NCBI RefSeq assembly: GCF_003854965.1
Contig: NZ_RQPI01000003.1
Coordinates: 62,001-126,000 of the forward strand
Source of the DNA: Paenibacillus rhizophilus
GTDB lineage: Bacteria; Bacillota; Bacilli; Paenibacillales; Paenibacillaceae
Direction: 5' to 3'
DNA length: 64,000 bases
This document shows positions 9,469 through 17,630 of the stretch, in pieces. The notes under the pieces were generated by a model, which was not told the DNA's origin, ran no database searches, and worked only from the letters and a program-made list of their open reading frames with translations. The stretch's first letter is position 1, and every line of letters begins with the position of its first letter. Position numbers and translations under genes: made by a program.

Positions 9469-10140
9469 TTGATCGTTATAGGCGGTAAATGTTACGAGCT
9501 TATGGTGAACCATAAGGAGGGCTGGAATCCGGAAGGCTTCCGCGGAAGATACAGTGAAGTACTCGAGCGCTACGATTATATTGTCGGCGATTGGGGCTAC
9601 AGCCAGCTGCGCCTGAAAGGTTTTTACAGGGATAATCATCCGAAAGTGAACCGGGATACGGCCATTTCCGGTCTGATCGATTACATCAATGAATATTGCA
9701 ACTTCGGCTGTGCCTATTTTGTCCTCCGCAAGATGAAGGATGCTCAGAAAGACCCGAATGCCAAAGACATTCTGGTCAAGGAGCCTGGCGAGGCTCCAAA
9801 GGAGGTGCCGGGTCAGGTGACGGTCTCCCAGGAGGGCGCTCCCAAAGAGGAGGGCATTCCGCAAGTTTCCTCCCGTAAGTTTCAGGCGGAATCGGCGGTT
9901 TCCAGAGAGGTGCCGTCCAGAGAGTATACTTCCAAAGACAGACCGGGCAAGGATCGCGGCAGAGACAACCGAAACAAGGATTATCAGGGCAGAAAAGGAG
10001 CCCGCGATAATCAGGCAAGGGATAATCAAAGCCGGGACAACCAGCCGAAGCCGAATCCGTCCCGGGAGTATCAGAGCCGCGAAGCTCAAAGCAGGGATTC
10101 ACGGCAGAAACCGCCTCAAGGTCCCGCGGGACAATCGTAA
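9469..10140 (+). CDS. yutD: YutD family protein with long charged tail
   Basis: The first ~90 residues match the YutD family of Bacillales (conserved small protein of unknown function encoded next to lipA). Residues about 90-223 are a low-complexity hydrophilic tail rich in R, D, N, Q, S and K with repeated SRD/RDNQ-like units; this is much longer than in typical YutD and is probably disordered. The start is TTG 9469, chosen because the conserved domain begins there; the ribosome site (AAGG...GGCGAG) is weak. A strong terminator follows. Confidence 0.8.
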   Translation: MIVIGGKCYELMVNHKEGWNPEGFRGRYSEVLERYDYIVGDWGYSQLRLKGFYRDNHPKVNRDTAISGLIDYINEYCNFGCAYFVLRKMKDAQKDPNAKDILVKEPGEAPKEVPGQVTVSQEGAPKEEGIPQVSSRKFQAESAVSREVPSREYTSKDRPGKDRGRDNRNKDYQGRKGARDNQARDNQSRDNQPKPNPSREYQSREAQSRDSRQKPPQGPAGQS

Positions 10141-10190
10141 CGCTATTGAAATGACTTAACAGCGCCGGCTTGCGCAGCCGGCATATGAAT

Positions 10191-10237
10191 AAAAGGTGCC
10201 GCAAGACGTTCATCGGAACGTCTTGCGGCACCTTTTT
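10191..10237. terminator. bidirectional terminator yutD / protease gene
   Basis: A perfect 21-bp stem (10191-10211 with 10216-10236), ATCG loop, A-run on the left and T-run on the right. It serves yutD on + and the protease gene on -. Confidence 0.93.
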
Positions 10238-10274
10238 GTTAAAGTATAAGTTCAGCGGAGTTATCGATTACTCC

Positions 10275-11726
10275 CTAAGACTTCACAGAAACCGTCAGGC
10301 GGTTCTGCGTTTTGTTATAGCTCCAGGCCAGCGCAGGGAACTTTTTCTTGAAGGCATTCAGCGCGATGTACGTTTCTCCGTTCTGATAGAGCGCCTCTTT
10401 GGAGGAAACGCTGAAGCCGAAAGACTTGCCGGACCCGGCAGCGACAATCACTTTCTTGTTCTTGGCATCCCAGGTCAGATCGCCTTCAACCAAAGCGGAT
10501 AGAATGCGGGAGGAAGCGTACACGCTGCCGCCCTGCTTCACCAGACCGACATTGCCGGAAAAAGCGAAACCGTTCACGTCGAGAATATGGTTGTCGCCCG
10601 CGGCTTCGATCGATTTCATGCCCGCAAGCTGAAGCGCGGTAATGATCTGCGCCGCATCGTCCTTGATCTCGATATCCGGGGTCAGGCCGATATGGTTGAA
10701 ATCGACTTTATCCGGAGTCAGATACCGTTCCGTGGTCAGCTTGAGCAGGCCGCCGTCCGACAGGTCCAGCAGGCTTTGAATCCGGGCTTTTCCAAAGGTT
10801 TTGGTGCCAACGACCGTAGCCAGCTCGTTGTCGTGCAGCGCTCCGGTCAGCGCTTCAGAGGCGCTGGCCGTATATTCATTCGTCAGAATGATCACGGGCA
10901 CATCCATTTTGGAGCCATTCGTAATCGTTACCGGGGTAAGCACACCCGTGTTGTCCGCAGTATACATCATAATTCCTTTGTCGATGAACTGGGAAGCGAT
11001 ATTATAAGCCGAATCCATATAGCCGCCGCCATTGTTGCGAAGATCGAGAATCATGGACTTCATTCCCGAAGCGCGCATATTTTTGAGCACTGCCGCGAAT
11101 TCTTCATCGGAATCTTCTGTGAAGCCGTTGAGCGAAATATAGGCGATTTTGGGCCCGACAATTTTGCCGGTAACGGACGGATACGCGATTTCGCTGCGCT
11201 TCACGGTGTACGTCTTGGATGTACCGTTCCGCTGGATGAGCAGAGTCACTTTGGTGTCCGCCTTTCCGCTCAGGGTATCGCCTTCGATATCGCTGATCTT
11301 CACGCCGTTGATCTTCAGAATAGTATCTCCGCGTTTCAGTCCGGCGCTTTCCGCAGGCGATCCGGCCATGACCTGTTCGATGTACAGCTCGTTGCCCGCG
11401 TAGACCAGCTGAACTCCGATACCGACATAATCCAAAGCCAGCTGACTTTGAAGCTCCTTGCTCTCGTCGCTGCTGAAATACTGGCTGTAAGGATCGTCAA
11501 GCGAATCCACCATGCCGTCGATCGCGGCGCGGATCAAGGCGTCTTTGTCTGCTCCGGTCAGGTTGTATTTCTCCACATACTGCATTACCTCATTGATTAA
11601 ATCGGTATCCGAGGATGCTTGGCTGGTAGCCTGAGCGCTGTCGGCCGCCATTGCTGCGGGAGACAGAATCAGCGACAGGGCCAAACAGGCGCCGGCCGCA
11701 GCCGCCGTTAGCTTTTTAAATGTCAT
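10275..11726 (-). CDS. carboxyl-terminal processing protease (S41, CtpB-like) with stalk domain
   Basis: Secreted or membrane-anchored serine protease. Signal peptide at residues 1-28 ending near AMAAD, PDZ domain about 100-185, and S41 catalytic core about 195-370 with the Ser in YTASASEAL and the catalytic Lys in KTFGKAR. A copper-amine-oxidase-N-like domain follows at the C-terminus (about 395-483), a wall- or protein-binding module common in Paenibacillus exoproteins. ATG 11726 was chosen because it begins the signal peptide and has AAAGGAC upstream; longer readings run into the neighbouring gene. It lies 13 bp after the stalk-domain gene upstream, so the two are probably cotranscribed. 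Confidence 0.88.
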   Translation of the reverse strand: MTFKKLTAAAAGACLALSLILSPAAMAADSAQATSQASSDTDLINEVMQYVEKYNLTGADKDALIRAAIDGMVDSLDDPYSQYFSSDESKELQSQLALDYVGIGVQLVYAGNELYIEQVMAGSPAESAGLKRGDTILKINGVKISDIEGDTLSGKADTKVTLLIQRNGTSKTYTVKRSEIAYPSVTGKIVGPKIAYISLNGFTEDSDEEFAAVLKNMRASGMKSMILDLRNNGGGYMDSAYNIASQFIDKGIMMYTADNTGVLTPVTITNGSKMDVPVIILTNEYTASASEALTGALHDNELATVVGTKTFGKARIQSLLDLSDGGLLKLTTERYLTPDKVDFNHIGLTPDIEIKDDAAQIITALQLAGMKSIEAAGDNHILDVNGFAFSGNVGLVKQGGSVYASSRILSALVEGDLTWDAKNKKVIVAAGSGKSFGFSVSSKEALYQNGETYIALNAFKKKFPALAWSYNKTQNRLTVSVKS

Positions 11727-11739
11727 GTTATAACGTCCT

Positions 11740-12933
11740 TTACGGATTATTTGGTTCGCCTTCCACTGAATTGGAGACGGTATAGCTGTCACTAATGGTC
11801 CAAGCGCCGTCATCCGACTTATCGAGAAGAAGAATAAGGGCTTGATTGTACGATACCGATTCGTTCTTATCCTTAACCTGCTGCTCCACATAAACGGCTG
11901 CTTCGGTTCCATTGAAGTAAAAGACGTTCGAAGCCGATAAGGTATAGGCCAAATCATACGTTTTGAAGAACTCCTCCAGGGATGATTTTTGCGTGTTATC
12001 GTAATCCTCGCCGTAAGAAGTCATAGTGGACAGCATTACAGTCACATTTTTATCGTTCAAGCTTTCATAATGGCGTTTGAGCGTATTCTGTATAGCGTTA
12101 TCGGTGCCCTGCGGCATCTCCGCCCGCTGCATCCCTTGTTCCCGCGTGAAGAGAACAGTCGACTTTTGATTCCGCACATCGGAAATTTTCCATGATCCGC
12201 TTCGCACCAGTGTGTATATGTACTCGTCTTGGGAGTCCGGAATATAGGTCCCTCCGGTACGTGTAGAGGTCTCCACTGTGGCTATCGTCGCTTCATTGTC
12301 TTTCAGGCCGAGGATATCCATGCTCTTCACCTCGCTCTTCAAATCGTAAGCCTGAAACATACGCTCAAGGCCGGTGACGCTTTGGGCAAAGTCGGAGCCG
12401 GTCTGGGCTAGAGAGGCGATTCCAGCGGCATTCTCCGAGTTGAAATAGCTTGTCAGGGTGTTCATCAGAGAGGCAATGTCTTCCTCATCCCGGTTTTTGG
12501 ATACAGGCTTAGTAATTTGGACGCTTCTTGAGGCCGGGTTCCACACGACTTTCCCGCCGGTGGCTTCGCCGATAAAGCGCAGCGGCACATAGGCGGTTCC
12601 TCCGGTTTGTACGGGGGCGGCCGGGAGCTTGCGGACCGTGCTGTTGACCGAGGCGCGGTTGCTGCCGATGGTCAGGCGCAGGTTCAGGTTTGTGCTTGTT
12701 CCGGTGACCGAACGCGCCACGGGATCCCAGCCCACTTTCAGGCCAAGCTTCTCGAACACGGCCCTGAACGGAACCATCACCGAGCCGTTCTGCAAATAAG
12801 GAGAGCCTGCCGAAAAGGAAAGCCGGACGCCGTCAACATAGACCGTAATCGGCGCTTGCGCCGCGAACGCGGGAACGGCGAGAGCCAGGGACAACAAGAG
12901 GGACCCCAGCATAGTAAACCATTTCTTCAACAA
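11740..12933 (-). CDS. exported protein with copper-amine-oxidase-N-like domain
   Basis: Signal peptide (residues 1-24, cleavage near AFAAQ), then a copper amine oxidase N-terminal-like (stalk) domain at about 27-140 with the typical DGVRL...VPFRAVFEKLG and VPLRFIGEA segments. It then has two NTF2-like regions (about 150-270 and 280-390) of the kind found in secreted DUF4440-like proteins. There is no copper oxidase active site, so the domain name does not indicate enzymatic function. It is the upstream partner of the protease gene, which carries the same stalk type at its own C-terminus; a joint envelope role is inference. Confidence 0.75.
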   Translation of the reverse strand: MLKKWFTMLGSLLLSLALAVPAFAAQAPITVYVDGVRLSFSAGSPYLQNGSVMVPFRAVFEKLGLKVGWDPVARSVTGTSTNLNLRLTIGSNRASVNSTVRKLPAAPVQTGGTAYVPLRFIGEATGGKVVWNPASRSVQITKPVSKNRDEEDIASLMNTLTSYFNSENAAGIASLAQTGSDFAQSVTGLERMFQAYDLKSEVKSMDILGLKDNEATIATVETSTRTGGTYIPDSQDEYIYTLVRSGSWKISDVRNQKSTVLFTREQGMQRAEMPQGTDNAIQNTLKRHYESLNDKNVTVMLSTMTSYGEDYDNTQKSSLEEFFKTYDLAYTLSASNVFYFNGTEAAVYVEQQVKDKNESVSYNQALILLLDKSDDGAWTISDSYTVSNSVEGEPNNP

Positions 12934-13123
12934 TTTTCTCCCCTTTTTTATGTAACTCTTTGTAAAATATCCTCATTGTACCATTTCGTTTCTTCCTATG
13001 TCTATCGGCATAAAACGCCTGTTCTGCTAGATTGCAGGCAAAAAGACGCCCTGCGCCAACAGCCGGGGACGGCTGCTGCACGGGCTCGGAGCGGTCAATA
13101 ATGGGGAATGTCTTCGGGAGCTG

Positions 13124-13927
13124 CTAAATAAGGAATGCCGAGCGTACACGGCTCCAGAATGGAAACGGCCGGTAACGGGCGAAGCTGACCTTTTTCTCCG
13201 ATACCTGGCAACGGACGGAAATCAGATCGTCGATAGGATAGTTATTATGATCCAGGGTAAGCATCAGTTTCTGTTCCCTGCAGGAGAAAATGTCGCAATG
13301 GTGATGCTTGGGCAGAAGCAGCGGGGAACCCATCGTGCGGAACACCCGATTGTTGATCGACGCAATCTCCGAGATCTGGAGAGCTTCAATGGAGGGATGG
13401 ACCATCGCGCCTCCGAGGCTTTTGTTGTAGGCCGTGCTTCCGGAAGGCGTGGAGATGCAGATGCCGTCCCCGCGGAACATCTCGAACGTCTCGTCGTTGA
13501 TATCGATCTGAAGAACGACCGTACCGTCAACCCCTTTCAGAGTGAACTCGTTAAGGGCAATATGAGAAGAAGTGCCTGATTTCTTGTGAATTTCCAGCTC
13601 CAGAAGCGGATATTTGACGATCCGCGGCTTATGCGGATGATGATCCTCCTTACCGCACATATAATCGACCAGAGTGGCCAGTTCTTCAGCCTTCCAGTCC
13701 GCATAGAAGCCGAGATGGCCCGTATGGACACCGACGAAAGCAAGCTCGGGTATCCGGTCAATAAAGGTATGGAAGGCGTGAAGCATAGTACCGTCTCCTC
13801 CGATGGAAACGACGATTTCGGGAGATTCTGCGTCTAGCTGCAGTCCCCGCTCCTTCGCAAGCTTGTGAAACTGTTGACTGAGATCAATGGACAGTTGATC
13901 GCCGCGGTCCAGGACATAATATCTCAA
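13124..13927 (-). CDS. nadK: NAD kinase
   Basis: ATP-dependent phosphorylation of NAD to NADP in the cytoplasm. It shows the diagnostic GGDGT motif (about residues 48-52) and the second conserved stretch GSTAYNKSLGGA. Length of 267 aa matches the short Bacillus-type NAD kinases. Transcribed alone; convergent or divergent neighbours are more than 100 bp away. Confidence 0.92.
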   Translation of the reverse strand: MRYYVLDRGDQLSIDLSQQFHKLAKERGLQLDAESPEIVVSIGGDGTMLHAFHTFIDRIPELAFVGVHTGHLGFYADWKAEELATLVDYMCGKEDHHPHKPRIVKYPLLELEIHKKSGTSSHIALNEFTLKGVDGTVVLQIDINDETFEMFRGDGICISTPSGSTAYNKSLGGAMVHPSIEALQISEIASINNRVFRTMGSPLLLPKHHHCDIFSCREQKLMLTLDHNNYPIDDLISVRCQVSEKKVSFARYRPFPFWSRVRSAFLI

Positions 13928-14035
13928 GGTGAATAGACTCCTTTGTTAGGTTCTGTCATACACCGATCATAATCAATCTTAGTCAGGAAAACAATGTTTG
14001 ACATCTTTTTCAGGGTCCCCGCAATAGTACCGGAG

Positions 14036-15286
14036 TCAGCTTCGGGGTCGGCGCAGAAGCCGCAGGAGCCTGCCAGCCGTCGCCGCTGCGAGGGACAGCA
14101 GCAGAGTGCCGGCCAACAGGAGGCAGAGCAGCTCAAGTCCCGAGGCGGGTGAGTACAGAGCGGGAACCGGCGTCCAAAGGCGGGCCAGCGCAGGCGATGC
14201 ATCCATCATCGGCCGCCAGAGGAGCAGTGTAAATCCGGCGGCCAGAAAGGCATGCAGAAAGCGGGCGGCCATGAACGGCATATAGCGAAGTCCGGTACCG
14301 TTCCAAATGCTGGCGACCTGGGCGTGCACGGACAGGCCTCCCCAGGAGAGAATAAAAGCGGCTGCTGCTGCTTTGAAGGGAAGCGGGGCCGCCGCGTTTC
14401 CGGCCCCCTTGGCGCCCAGCGTCACCTCAAAAAAACCGCTCGTTATCGCCTCGGCCAGCCCGCCGGGGAAACCGAACAGCGAGAGAAACCGTCCGATAAC
14501 CGAGAAGAGGAAGGCCATCACTCCCGCACGGTTCAGCAGTTCCATCAGTACAGTGAAGAATACAACCAGGCCCCCTACGACAATAATAAGATGCAGAGAG
14601 GATTGCACGGCCCCCTTTAGAAGCTCTCCAAGCGTCCGTCCGTCGCGGCGGCGAGCCTCGGCCATGGAGGCGAAGGCGGCGCCGAGACCGCCCGTTTTCT
14701 GATGCTTCGGCTTGCCGGATCGGGGTGTCTCCTGTCCCGGGATAGACCCGAGCGCGGCGCCAGCCTCTTCCTTGCGCCCGTGAAAGGACATCAGCAGCCC
14801 GACGAGAAGACCGCTGCCGTAATGGGCGACCGCCAGACAAGGCCCCAGAGCGGCATTCTGAAAGAAACCGACCGATACCGCGCCGAGCAGAAAGATCGGG
14901 TCGGAGGAAGTCGTAAAGGCCACGAGCCTTTCACCTTCCACCCGGGTAAGCAGATTCTGCTCCCGGAGCTTGGCCGTCAGCCGGGCTCCTACCGGATAGC
15001 CGGACACATAGCCCATCGCCATCACAAAGCCGCCGGTTCCGGGAATACGGAAGAGCGGGCGCATCAGCGGATCAAACAAAGCGCCGAACAGGTGGACGAC
15101 CCCGAAGCCGAGCATGAGCTCGGAGATGACAAAGAAAGGAAAAAGCGACGGAAACAGCACATCCCACCAGATGGCGAGTCCGCGCAGCGCGGCGCCGAGA
15201 GCAGCTTCGGGATGAAGCAGCAAGAGCAGCATGCAGACGGCGAGTCCCAGCGCCAGAAGCGGGCCTCTTAGCTTGTTTAAGGTCAT
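14036..15286 (-). CDS. ylbJ: sporulation integral membrane protein YlbJ
   Basis: Multi-pass membrane protein (about 8-10 hydrophobic segments) with two nucleoside-recognition (Gate) type halves, as in YlbJ/SpoVV. In Bacillus the protein is made in the mother cell under sigma-E control and is needed for spore cortex and dipicolinate passage. N-terminal TM at residues 5-28; the WWDVLFPSLFPFFVISELM region is typical. Length of 416 aa fits. A hydrophilic loop of about 50 residues (about 175-225) separates the halves. Confidence 0.85.
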   Translation of the reverse strand: MTLNKLRGPLLALGLAVCMLLLLLHPEAALGAALRGLAIWWDVLFPSLFPFFVISELMLGFGVVHLFGALFDPLMRPLFRIPGTGGFVMAMGYVSGYPVGARLTAKLREQNLLTRVEGERLVAFTTSSDPIFLLGAVSVGFFQNAALGPCLAVAHYGSGLLVGLLMSFHGRKEEAGAALGSIPGQETPRSGKPKHQKTGGLGAAFASMAEARRRDGRTLGELLKGAVQSSLHLIIVVGGLVVFFTVLMELLNRAGVMAFLFSVIGRFLSLFGFPGGLAEAITSGFFEVTLGAKGAGNAAAPLPFKAAAAAFILSWGGLSVHAQVASIWNGTGLRYMPFMAARFLHAFLAAGFTLLLWRPMMDASPALARLWTPVPALYSPASGLELLCLLLAGTLLLSLAAATAGRLLRLLRRPRS

Positions 15287-15452
15287 AATTTACGCCTCCC
15301 GGTCTATGGTAAGATATGCGATTAAAGGGACAAACATCACAAAAAAATAAAGAAAGCGATTACAATTAGGTGTGCATTTTTGCTGTATTTATGATATTAT
15401 AAAAATTAATTAAAGCACCTTTCCGAAAACTTTAATATTTAGGGATGGAGTG

Positions 15453-15554
15453 ATGATGATGAGCGTAGTTGCCGGCGTTCTCGTTTGCGCTTTTGTTTAT
15501 GTCATCCGGGCCTCCCTCGTCTCTCCCGGCGATGAGGATTGGCGGACCTATTAA
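15453..15554 (+). CDS. small hydrophobic peptide, hypothetical (33 aa)
   Basis: A short reading frame beginning with three ATG codons and preceded by AGGGATGGAG. It encodes a hydrophobic N-terminal half (SVVAGVLVCAFVYVI) and a hydrophilic end (SPGDEDWRTY), so a single-pass membrane peptide is likely. It ends 11 bp before a clear terminator, which supports it being a real transcription unit. Family not recognised. Confidence 0.45.
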   Translation: MMMSVVAGVLVCAFVYVIRASLVSPGDEDWRTY

Positions 15555-15565
15555 TATGCTGCAGG

Positions 15566-15595
15566 CGCTAAACATTTGTTTAGCGTCTTTTTTGG
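15566..15595 (+). terminator. terminator after the small peptide gene
   Basis: CGCTAAAC (15566-15573), loop ATTT, GTTTAGCG (15578-15585), then TCTTTTTT. Confidence 0.8.
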
Positions 15596-15769
15596 CTTTT
15601 TGGGGTAATATATACCTAGGCACCTTTTCTTAGAAAGAGGGCTTCATGAGCAGGCCTTATTTCACTGGAGAATGGTTTTTTTGTCGTTAATAATTTTTTG
15701 GCGAAATATGTCGAACTACCCTTAATTTTATATAATCAATAGGCCGATATAATTAAAAGAGGCGGAAAG

Positions 15770-16171
15770 TTGGTTGCTTCGATGAATCCGAATGAAAGCA
15801 TATATGAAAACCTGGGGGGAGCCGAAAGGCTGCGCAAGCTGGTGGAAGTGTTTTATGGCAAAGTGCAGGCCCACCCGCGGCTTGGTCCTCTTTTTCCGGC
15901 AGATATTTCTCCCGTTATGGATAAGCAGTACCGCTTCCTCACCCAATTCTTCGGCGGCCCAACGCTGTATTCCGAGGTATACGGACATCCTATGATGAGA
16001 GCCCGCCATATGCATGTGCCGATAACGGAGGAACGGTCGGAAGAATGGCTGTCCTGCATGGGAGAAGCGCTGGAGGAAACTGGTGTTGAAGAGCCTCTCC
16101 GGACTTTCGTACTGCAGCGGCTGGCAGGTCCGGCCCGCCACTTTGTCAACATGCCCGCTGAATCAGATTAA
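15770..16171 (+). CDS. truncated haemoglobin (group II)
   Basis: Small 2-on-2 globin, about 133 aa, probably binding O2, NO or peroxide in the cytoplasm. Recognisable features are YENLGG near the N-terminus, the long helix with DKQYRFLTQFFGGP, and the proximal-His region RARHMHVPI. TTG 15770 has AGAGG seven bases upstream and is preferred over ATG 15782, which is too far from it. The DUF2225 gene follows 33 bp later in the same direction. Confidence 0.88.
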   Translation: MVASMNPNESIYENLGGAERLRKLVEVFYGKVQAHPRLGPLFPADISPVMDKQYRFLTQFFGGPTLYSEVYGHPMMRARHMHVPITEERSEEWLSCMGEALEETGVEEPLRTFVLQRLAGPARHFVNMPAESD

Positions 16172-16204
16172 TGCGTGACTGACGCGTGAAAGGAATGAGG
16201 GCAT

Positions 16205-16915
16205 ATGACCCACTTGGAGCCCCTGTACTCCATCAAAGTAACATGCTGCAACTGTGAAAAAGAGTTCGTAACCTCAAGAGTGCGTCCAAGCCTTAAAAAG
16301 GCTTTTCGCCGGGATGCGGATTTCTGCGCTTACTACAAGGATGAGAACCCGGATTACTACGTCGTTAGGGTATGTCCTTCCTGCGGCTTTGCCTCCACGG
16401 AGAACTCCGTGGGAATGCTGGCGGATTGGCAGCGGAAGGCGTTTAACGAGTGGATCGGCGGCCGTTGGCTGCCCCGGGATTTCGGAGGCAAGCGGAGCTG
16501 GGCGGAAGCGCTGGTGACCTACAAGCTGGCACTGCTCTGCGCGCAGTGCATTCGCGACAAAGAGCGCATCATCGCAAGCCTTCTGCATCATATTGCCTGG
16601 ATGTACCGTTACCAAGGCGATGACGGGCAGGAACTGCGCTTTATACAATATTCGCTGGAGTCCTATATTCATGTGTTTGAGCAGGACGGAGTCGCGGGGA
16701 ACGACGCGCGGCTGATGTTTCTGATCGGTGAGCTTAACCGCCGGACCGGCCGGTTCTCCGAAGCGGTTAAATGGTTCTCGCGCCTGATCAACGACCGGCG
16801 GATCATGGATGCCTCGATGATTCGCGCGGCGCGCGAGCAGTGGACGGCTATCCGAGAGCAGATGCTCGGGGAAGAAAGCGGTCCGGCTGCGGGAACGACT
16901 CTGACAGGGGCGTAG
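16205..16915 (+). CDS. DUF2225 zinc-ribbon/TPR-like protein
   Basis: An N-terminal CxxC (CCNCEKEF, about residues 16-21) and a second CPSCGF (about 58-63) make a zinc ribbon. The rest is a helical TPR-like region with the conserved YKLALLCAQ and HHIAWMYRYQGD segments of the DUF2225 family, widespread in Firmicutes. Function unknown. It may be cotranscribed with the haemoglobin gene. Confidence 0.85.
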   Translation: MTHLEPLYSIKVTCCNCEKEFVTSRVRPSLKKAFRRDADFCAYYKDENPDYYVVRVCPSCGFASTENSVGMLADWQRKAFNEWIGGRWLPRDFGGKRSWAEALVTYKLALLCAQCIRDKERIIASLLHHIAWMYRYQGDDGQELRFIQYSLESYIHVFEQDGVAGNDARLMFLIGELNRRTGRFSEAVKWFSRLINDRRIMDASMIRAAREQWTAIREQMLGEESGPAAGTTLTGA

Positions 16916-16956
16916 CGAAGAACCTGCCGGTTATACCCATAACAAAGAGGCGGCGC

Positions 16957-17187
16957 TTAACGCACCGCCCGGTCGAACAATAAATAATCGCCGTCGCTGT
17001 CCACGACGACCGGCCTTTCGCTGCAGCACGGGAAGACAAGCAGCTTTTTCTTGCCTTCCCGAACGCTTTGCAGCTCTTTGGGCTTCATCGGGAGAAGGAC
17101 GTTCTCCGCATCGCAGAAAGGACAGGACTGGACGTATAAATCGCCCAGAATGAGTTCATACGGCCAGGTATGGCTGAATGGAATCAT
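16957..17187 (-). CDS. hypothetical small cysteine-containing protein
   Basis: 76 aa with CPFCDAEN near residue 22 and a later CC pair, suggesting metal binding. I recognise no named family. Its ATG overlaps the stop of the yycC-type gene by four bases (ATGA), so the two form an operon and are translationally coupled. Confidence 0.65.
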   Translation of the reverse strand: MIPFSHTWPYELILGDLYVQSCPFCDAENVLLPMKPKELQSVREGKKKLLVFPCCSERPVVVDSDGDYLLFDRAVR

Positions 17188-17366
17188 GCTTCGTCCTTGC
17201 CTTCACCGCCGGCTTTCCCGTTATCGCCATCCGTATTTTTTTTGGATAACTCGGCTATTTTTTGCATTAAAATATGCTGGGGCATATGCATCAAGTGTTC
17301 AAGGGGCACACCCAGCTGCTTGGAGAGCGCCAAGGCCGTTTCCGGCGAAATTTGCAGTGGCCGCAT
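17184..17366 (-). CDS. yycC: YycC-like protein
   Basis: 60 aa beginning MRPLQISPETALALS and containing LMHMPQHIL, matching the YycC family of short Bacillales proteins of unknown function. The start at 17366 was chosen for the conserved N-terminus and the AGGAGG upstream. The C-terminal 15 residues are charged and low-complexity. First gene of a two-gene unit with the downstream Cys-rich protein. Confidence 0.75.
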   Translation of the reverse strand: MRPLQISPETALALSKQLGVPLEHLMHMPQHILMQKIAELSKKNTDGDNGKAGGEGKDEA

Positions 17367-17630
17367 TGTCAATGTCCTCCTGTCCTCTTGTGAAATATAA
17401 AGGCATTTTGCAGAATCCAAATTCAAACGCTTACGTGTACAAGCTACGGACGAGTTGAAGCATTCCCGTCTTTGGATTACGATGAATAAGCCGGAACCCC
17501 GGATTTTCCGCTCAATGCTTAATAGGTAAGGCGTGTTATTCACTTTACCATGGGATGCGGCGTATTACAAAGCGAATGTTAAATGAACGGATTCGAGAAT
17601 GGATTATACGTAAAGGAATGGTGATAGAAG

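Noticed and set aside
10587..11600. Plus-strand open frame opposite the S41 protease
   Set aside because: Antisense to conserved catalytic motifs and without any recognisable protein features.
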